Assembly (NCBI GenBank): GCA_030671945.1
Contig: DAOVHJ010000067.1
Span: forward strand, 1-9,834
DNA: 9,834 bases
Source of the DNA: Candidatus Heimdallarchaeota archaeon
Lineage (GTDB): Archaea > Asgardarchaeota > Heimdallarchaeia > JABLTI01
Direction: 5' to 3'
Part shown: piece after piece, positions 6,039 through 9,834 of the stretch
Layout of the letters: every line of letters begins with the position of its first letter
Numbering within the stretch: the stretch's first letter is position 1
The notes under the pieces: generated by a model
What the model was told of the DNA's origin: nothing
What the model saw: the letters and a program-made list of their open reading frames with translations, nothing else
Database searches by the model: none
Program-made: the position numbers and the translations under genes

Positions 6039-7685
6039 CTACTTACCTGGACAAACTTTAGCAATTCCAGGATCAACTTTCCCAGCATAAGCCTTGTCAA
6101 AATGATCGCTGAAGTCTTGGGCTAGTTTCTTTGCTCGAATATCAAATGCTTCTTTGTCTTCCCAAGTATTTTTTGGCCAGAGAACTTCTGATGGCACTCC
6201 TTTGCATTCTTTTGGAACATGGAGATGAAAGATTTCATCTTCTTGATACTCCACATTTTTTAATTCTCCTTTTAGTGCAGCATCAACTAGTCTTCTTGTT
6301 AAGTTAATATCCATTCGTTCTCCAATACCATAAGGTCCACCACTCCACCCGGTATTAACTAAATATACCTCTGTTCCATGCTTCTTCATTTTAGTACCAA
6401 GTAATTTCGCATATTCATTTGGGTTTCTTGGCATGAACGGCTCACCAAAGAATCTCGAAAAGGTTGATACCGGATCAACAATTCCTGTCTCGGTTCCAGC
6501 TAATTTGCTTGTATAACCCATTAGGAACCACAACATTGCTTGATCTGAAGTTAATTTTGATACAGGAGGTAATATTCCATTTGCATCAGCTGTAAGGAAG
6601 AGAATAGTTTTTGGATGTTTCCCTACAGGTGGTGTTTTTATATTAGACAAGAAGCTTAAGGGATATGAACCTCTAGAGTTTGGAGTAAGTCGATCATCAA
6701 ACAAATCAAATACTCCATTTGGGTACATCATAGTATTTTCAAAAATTGCCCCATGACTTAAGTAGTCGTCATCGTGAAGCATGGCATCATAAATTTCTGG
6801 CTCCTTATCCTGTCTTAGATTTATTAGTTTAGCATAACAACCGTTCTCAAAATTAGCAATGCCATTTTCACTCCATCCATGTTCATCATCTCCCAGTAAT
6901 GCTCTAGATGGATCTGCAGATAAGGTTGTTTTACCAGTCCCAGATAAACCCAATAATAATGCAGTGGCCCCTTTCGGTCCTTCATTGGCTGAGCAATGCA
7001 AGGGTAAAATACCAATTTCGGGCAGCATATAATTCATTACAGTGAACATTAATTTCTTTATTGAACCACAATAAGCAGAACCAATTACTACACCTAACCC
7101 TCGATCAAAATCCATTGCAACAATCATATTGCTAGTTTCGCCATTGGGTAGTTTTCTTAATTTTCCTTCATATCTTTTTCTATCTAGTTTATTGTAAGGT
7201 AAAACAAGTATAGTAAAAGAATCTCCAGCAAAGAAGCTCTTTTTTTCCGTATCTTTAGGAGGTTCTCGGAACATATTATATGTAAATAGCACGTGTAATG
7301 CTCTATCACTAACTACCCGAACTTTCATAGTATAAGAGGGATCAGCTCCAAGTGATCTATCTGAAATGTAAAGCTTTTCTTTTCCAGAAAGGAATTTTAA
7401 AGCGTCTTCCCAAGCCATATTGAAAGTTTCTTCAGTTATTGATAAGCAATTTGGTGAAGTCCAATCAATATTTCCTTCACTTACTGGTCTTCTAACGATA
7501 ACAGTATCCTTCGGACTTCGACCTGTTGATTCTGGAGGGGTCCAAGTAGCTAACGCTCCATTAGCACTTTTGATAGCTTCATGATTTTCTATAGCATCTT
7601 GAATGAGCTTTTTTCTTTCTGGATTCAAAATTTTCTTTTTGTGATTACTAAGAACAGTATCAAGGTTTTCTTTCAATTTTGTCAA
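6039..7685 (-). CDS. pckA: Phosphoenolpyruvate carboxykinase (ATP)
   Basis: The enzyme converts oxaloacetate and ATP to phosphoenolpyruvate, CO2 and ADP in the cytoplasm, the entry step of gluconeogenesis; it can run in reverse as a carboxylating step. The 548 residues match the usual 520-550 of the ATP-type family. Visible motifs are substrate-binding VIVRRP (62-67), metal-site lysine in GSIKK (207-211) and H230, kinase-1a P-loop GLSGTGKTT (246-254), and kinase-2 LLGDDEHGW (263-271) with the metal-binding aspartate. The conserved NFENGCYAK (278-286) also follows. The P-loop and fold mark it as the ATP form rather than the GTP form common in other archaea. No truncation or missing key residue is seen. 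The start is TTG with AGGT 7 nt upstream (7693-7696); the first in-frame ATG is near residue 90, inside the conserved core. It has its own TATA box and a downstream hairpin, so it appears monocistronic. Confidence 0.97.
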   Translation of the reverse strand: MTKLKENLDTVLSNHKKKILNPERKKLIQDAIENHEAIKSANGALATWTPPESTGRSPKDTVIVRRPVSEGNIDWTSPNCLSITEETFNMAWEDALKFLSGKEKLYISDRSLGADPSYTMKVRVVSDRALHVLFTYNMFREPPKDTEKKSFFAGDSFTILVLPYNKLDRKRYEGKLRKLPNGETSNMIVAMDFDRGLGVVIGSAYCGSIKKLMFTVMNYMLPEIGILPLHCSANEGPKGATALLLGLSGTGKTTLSADPSRALLGDDEHGWSENGIANFENGCYAKLINLRQDKEPEIYDAMLHDDDYLSHGAIFENTMMYPNGVFDLFDDRLTPNSRGSYPLSFLSNIKTPPVGKHPKTILFLTADANGILPPVSKLTSDQAMLWFLMGYTSKLAGTETGIVDPVSTFSRFFGEPFMPRNPNEYAKLLGTKMKKHGTEVYLVNTGWSGGPYGIGERMDINLTRRLVDAALKGELKNVEYQEDEIFHLHVPKECKGVPSEVLWPKNTWEDKEAFDIRAKKLAQDFSDHFDKAYAGKVDPGIAKVCPGK

Positions 7686-7727
7686 GTTTTCTACCTTCTC
7701 TCTGCATTATTTCATTCTAAATTACTG

Positions 7728-7740
7728 TTTTATATAAAAT
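7728..7740 (-). promoter_or_regulatory. TATA box of pckA
   Basis: ATTTTATATAAAA on the minus strand is a strong archaeal TATA element centred about 49 nt before the TTG start, giving a predicted leader of about 22 nt. The core TTTTATATAAAA is a 12-bp perfect palindrome, flanked by CTG and, after one extra base, CAG. Confidence 0.5.
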
Positions 7741-7797
7741 CAGCGAAAGTAGACTGTTTATTGTTTTTAAAGGTATTTTCTATTTAAAAAATAAAGT

Positions 7798-8046
7798 CTA
7801 TTGGTTATTTCTTTCAGTTTTCTTTCTGTAAATCATTACAATATCTATGATGATGTAAATTATCAATAATATTATTATCAAACTTGCCAGGATAATCAAT
7901 AATATTGGAATTGCATTTCCACCTTTCTCTGTGATAAACAAAATCAGATTAATTAAAAAAACTAATATTAGTGAAAAAATGGTTATCAAGAAATAAGATT
8001 TAGGTTTTAGCTTTCTGGTTGAGATTTTATTATTTTCTTCTGCCAT
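7798..8046 (-). CDS. Small two-helix membrane protein, unknown function
   Basis: I do not recognise this 82-residue protein. It has a charged N-terminus (MAEENNK, then KLKPK), a first membrane helix (about 18-39), a short loop TEKGGNAIP, a second long helix (about 46-73, almost only Ile and Leu) and a basic tail (YRKKTERNNQ). Basic residues on both ends favour both termini inside. The start is uncertain: ATG at 8046 has GAG 10 nt upstream and an A/T-rich TATA-like run at the usual 46 nt, while TTG at 8076 adds ten residues but has no ribosome site at normal spacing. The 112-bp gap to pckA downstream contains a T6 run and the pckA TATA box, so the two need not be co-transcribed. It is divergent from atpD. 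Confidence 0.6.
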   Translation of the reverse strand: MAEENNKISTRKLKPKSYFLITIFSLILVFLINLILFITEKGGNAIPILLIILASLIIILLIIYIIIDIVMIYRKKTERNNQ

Positions 8047-8145
8047 TCCAAATACGCTCTTTATATTAACTATCAATTTCCGTTGACTTTTTATTTGTTG
8101 GTATGCGTAAAAAATTTTTTATGGTGTTGTTTTACACAATTGAGT

Positions 8146-8154
8146 TAATATAAG
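8146..8154 (+). promoter_or_regulatory. Probable TATA box of atpD
   Basis: TAATATAAG is centred about 46 nt before the TTG start of atpD, the same spacing as the pckA TATA box. With the divergent gene on the other side, it indicates that atpD is transcribed from its own promoter here. Confidence 0.4.
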
Positions 8155-8195
8155 CTATTGATTTGCTTATTATACTAATTGGCAGGTTGTAAAAA

Positions 8196-8852
8196 TTGAG
8201 TGAAGGTGTCCAAGCCACAAGAATGAATCTTATGAAACTTCGTGATAGAAGTAAACTTGCAGAGAAAGGTCATGATTTGCTACAAGAAAAACTCGATTCA
8301 TTAGTTATACGCTTTTTTGAAGTTGTAGATTCTATTCGAGGTTTAAGAGAAGAAACTGCTAACTTGACCACCAAAGCACATCAATCACTTGTTGATGCTC
8401 AAATGGCTGTTGGACCATTACGATTAAAAGAAATCTCTTTTGCTGCTCCTGAAATCTGGCAAATAGAAGCTTATGAAAATAATGTTGCGGGAGTTATCGT
8501 TCCAAAACTCGATTTAGAAAAAACTCGAGATGAATCCGAAGTGAAATTATTTTATGGTTTTGCTAGCTCAAGCTCTGAGATCGATAAAACTGTTGAAGAT
8601 TATCGAAAGGCGATAGAAAAAATTGTTGTTCTTGCGGAAACATTAGCAATGTTACAGATATTAGGACAAGCAATTACAGAAACTAAACGTCGTGTAAATG
8701 CATTAAGATTTATTCTAATTCCTAGATTAAAAAGTCAAATTACTTTCATAGAGACAACATTGGAAGAGAATGAAAGAGATCAATTTGCTCAACTGAAAAA
8801 AATCAAAGAAAAACTTGAGAAAAAAGCAAGAGAAAAAATGGAAAACGCGTAG
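8196..8852 (+). CDS. atpD: A/V-type ATP synthase subunit D
   Basis: Subunit D is the central rotor shaft of the archaeal ATP synthase. It turns inside the A3B3 head and couples it to the membrane ring. The 218 residues match the usual 200-220. Family marks are the N-terminal TRMNLMKLRDRSKLAEKGHDLL (about 8-29) and the C-terminal RRVNALRFILIPRLKSQI (about 166-183), with long antiparallel coiled-coil helices at both ends and a small variable middle domain (about 65-120). The start is TTG with AGGT 8 nt upstream (8184-8187). It puts nine residues before TRM, as in homologues; starting at the ATG of TRM would shorten it. No other ATP synthase subunit gene is in the window, and a divergent gene lies upstream, so atpD is not within a visible atp operon. 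It converges on PAN with a 40-bp gap. Confidence 0.96.
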   Translation: MSEGVQATRMNLMKLRDRSKLAEKGHDLLQEKLDSLVIRFFEVVDSIRGLREETANLTTKAHQSLVDAQMAVGPLRLKEISFAAPEIWQIEAYENNVAGVIVPKLDLEKTRDESEVKLFYGFASSSSEIDKTVEDYRKAIEKIVVLAETLAMLQILGQAITETKRRVNALRFILIPRLKSQITFIETTLEENERDQFAQLKKIKEKLEKKAREKMENA

Positions 8853-8869
8853 ATTTTAATCTGTTATAA

Positions 8870-8887
8870 GAAGAAAAAAGAAAAAAT
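8870..8887 (-). terminator. T-rich terminator of PAN
   Basis: Immediately after the PAN stop, the minus strand reads ATTTTTTCTTTTTTCTT, two T6 runs split by C. This is a typical archaeal factor-independent termination tract, with no clear hairpin. It lies in the 40-bp gap between the convergent atpD and PAN genes. Confidence 0.6.
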
Positions 8888-8892
8888 CGATT

Positions 8893-9834
8893 CTAGACAA
8901 AGAATCGTTCATTCTTTGTTGAATCTAATTTTATTTTACCCATTACTTTGTTTACTGCTTTTTTGAAATCTCCTTCTGTTATGTGATCTCTAGTACCTCT
9001 TACAGCAAACATGCCTGCTTCCATACAAATGTTCCTAATATCGGCACCAGTTGCTCCTTCTGTCATGCTAACTAAGACATCGATATCAATTACTTCAGCA
9101 AGAGCCATTTTTCGTGTGTGAATTTTAAATATGTCTTGTCGTGCTTTTTTGCTTGGCATACCGATTTCTATTACTCTGTCAAATCTACCAGGTCTTAGTA
9201 AAGCAGGATCGAGAATATCAGGTCGATTTGTGGCTGCAACGACTCTTACATTACCTCTGACATCAAAACCATCTAGATTACTCAATAGCTGCATTAGTGT
9301 TCTTTGTACTTCTCTGTCACCACTTGTTGCAATGTCTAATCTTCTTGAACCAATGGCATCCAATTCATCTATAAATAGAATTGTGGGTGATTTTTCCTCA
9401 GCAAATTCAAAAATCTCTCTAACTAATCGAGCACCCTCGCCAATGAATTTCTGAACAAGTTCACTGCCAATGACTCGAATAAAAGTTGCATTTGTTTCGT
9501 GAGCAACTGCTCTCGCCAAGAGTGTTTTTCCAGTTCCTGGAGGACCAAAAAGCATAACACCTTTTGGTGGAGATATACCTACCTTTTCAAATAATACTGG
9601 ACTGGTTAATGGGAGTTCAACAGTTTCTCTTAATTCAAGGATTTGTTCTTCAAGACCACCTACATCTTCATATGCAACTGTTGGTCTGTCTTCAACTTCC
9701 ATAGCAGAAACCATTGGATCTTTTTGTTGAGGTAACACTTCAACTATAGCAAAATTCCTTTGATTTAAAGCAACCCGAGAATTGGGTTTTAATGTTTCTT
9801 TCTCAATTGATTTAATTACATTAACTACAAAACT
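8893..9834 (-). CDS. pan: Proteasome-activating nucleotidase (PAN), N-terminus beyond window
   Basis: PAN is the hexameric AAA+ unfoldase that feeds proteins into the archaeal 20S proteasome, homologous to eukaryotic Rpt1-6. The reading frame is open to the window edge, giving 313 residues; about 90-120 N-terminal residues (coiled coil and part of the OB ring) are missing. The visible order is the OB-domain end (FVVNV...RVALNQRNFAIVEVLP), Walker A GPPGTGKT (about 97-104), pore loop KFIGEGA (about 129-135), Walker B ILFIDELDAIG (about 152-162), sensor 1 AATNRP (about 200-205), arginine-finger region LRPGRFDR (about 213-220) and the C-domain GATGADIRNICMEAG. A GTG lies in frame at 9738 but is internal. 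The C-terminus is NERFFV, with Phe where the proteasome-docking HbYX motif normally has Tyr. CDC48-type ATPases are excluded by the single AAA domain and OB sequence. Confidence 0.95.
   Translation of the reverse strand, partial: SFVVNVIKSIEKETLKPNSRVALNQRNFAIVEVLPQQKDPMVSAMEVEDRPTVAYEDVGGLEEQILELRETVELPLTSPVLFEKVGISPPKGVMLFGPPGTGKTLLARAVAHETNATFIRVIGSELVQKFIGEGARLVREIFEFAEEKSPTILFIDELDAIGSRRLDIATSGDREVQRTLMQLLSNLDGFDVRGNVRVVAATNRPDILDPALLRPGRFDRVIEIGMPSKKARQDIFKIHTRKMALAEVIDIDVLVSMTEGATGADIRNICMEAGMFAVRGTRDHITEGDFKKAVNKVMGKIKLDSTKNERFFV

Noticed and set aside
4960..7685. pckA and the HEAT gene as one operon
   Set aside because: They share a strand, but 179 bp separate them and a hairpin with T-runs (5991-6030) follows pckA, so separate transcription is more likely.
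7581..7787. 68-codon frame spanning the pckA start and upstream region on the plus strand
   Set aside because: It overlaps the pckA N-terminus, promoter and ribosome site, and is Phe/Leu-rich as expected for antisense of A-rich sequence.
8851..8862. AGATTTTAATCT palindrome after atpD as a terminator
   Set aside because: The 5-bp arms with a 2-nt loop cannot form a stable hairpin, and A-rich rather than T-rich sequence follows on the plus strand.
9131..9454. 107-codon open frame antisense to PAN
   Set aside because: It lies entirely within the conserved AAA+ region of PAN on the other strand, and its composition is that of an antisense shadow. No ribosome site supports it.
1..9834. tRNA, rRNA, CRISPR array, insertion sequence or phage genes
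   Set aside because: Intergenic gaps are all under 230 bases and show no cloverleaf, no regularly spaced repeats, no transposase or integrase code and no long terminal repeats.

Overview
The window is AT-rich (roughly one third G+C by eye) archaeal DNA. Two genes settle the domain: an A/V-type ATP synthase subunit D and a proteasome-activating nucleotidase (PAN). ATP-dependent PEP carboxykinase, HEAT-repeat proteins and single-pass surface proteins ending in an IPGF + transmembrane + basic tail are also present. Together they suggest an uncultured Asgard (Promethearchaeota, perhaps Heimdall/Loki-like) archaeon. The Asgard placement is inference (about even odds); the archaeal placement is close to certain.

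Layout. 6-1433 (-): secreted, seven-repeat beta-propeller-like protein with one C-terminal membrane anchor. 1434-1662: divergent control region with an 18-bp perfect palindrome. 1663-2517 (+): surface protein A. A hairpin plus T-tract terminator follows and runs into the stop codon of the convergent gene. 2571-3833 (-): M14-family AstE/aspartoacylase-like zinc hydrolase with a charged insert and a lipoyl-like tail. 3834-4017: second divergent control region. 4018-4926 (+): surface protein B, a distant paralogue of A. 4960-5859 (-): HEAT-repeat protein with coiled coil and probable winged helix. 6039-7685 (-): ATP-type PEP carboxykinase, with its own TATA box and a hairpin terminator. 7798-8046 (-): small two-helix membrane protein. 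8196-8852 (+): ATP synthase subunit D, standing alone. 8893-9834 (-): PAN, cut by the right edge.

Genes are mostly single transcription units with their own control regions, so this looks like an ordinary chromosomal stretch mixing housekeeping functions (gluconeogenesis, energy, proteolysis) with cell-surface proteins. No mobile element, CRISPR array, RNA gene or phage gene is visible, and no intergenic gap exceeds 300 bases.

The most striking sequence-level result is that all seven genes with a clearly placed start begin with TTG behind a Shine-Dalgarno-like sequence 5-10 nt upstream. For most of them no in-frame ATG could replace it without losing conserved sequence. The most interesting biology is the pair of paralogous surface proteins sharing a GFIPGF-TM-basic C-terminus, which resembles an archaeosortase-type sorting signal.
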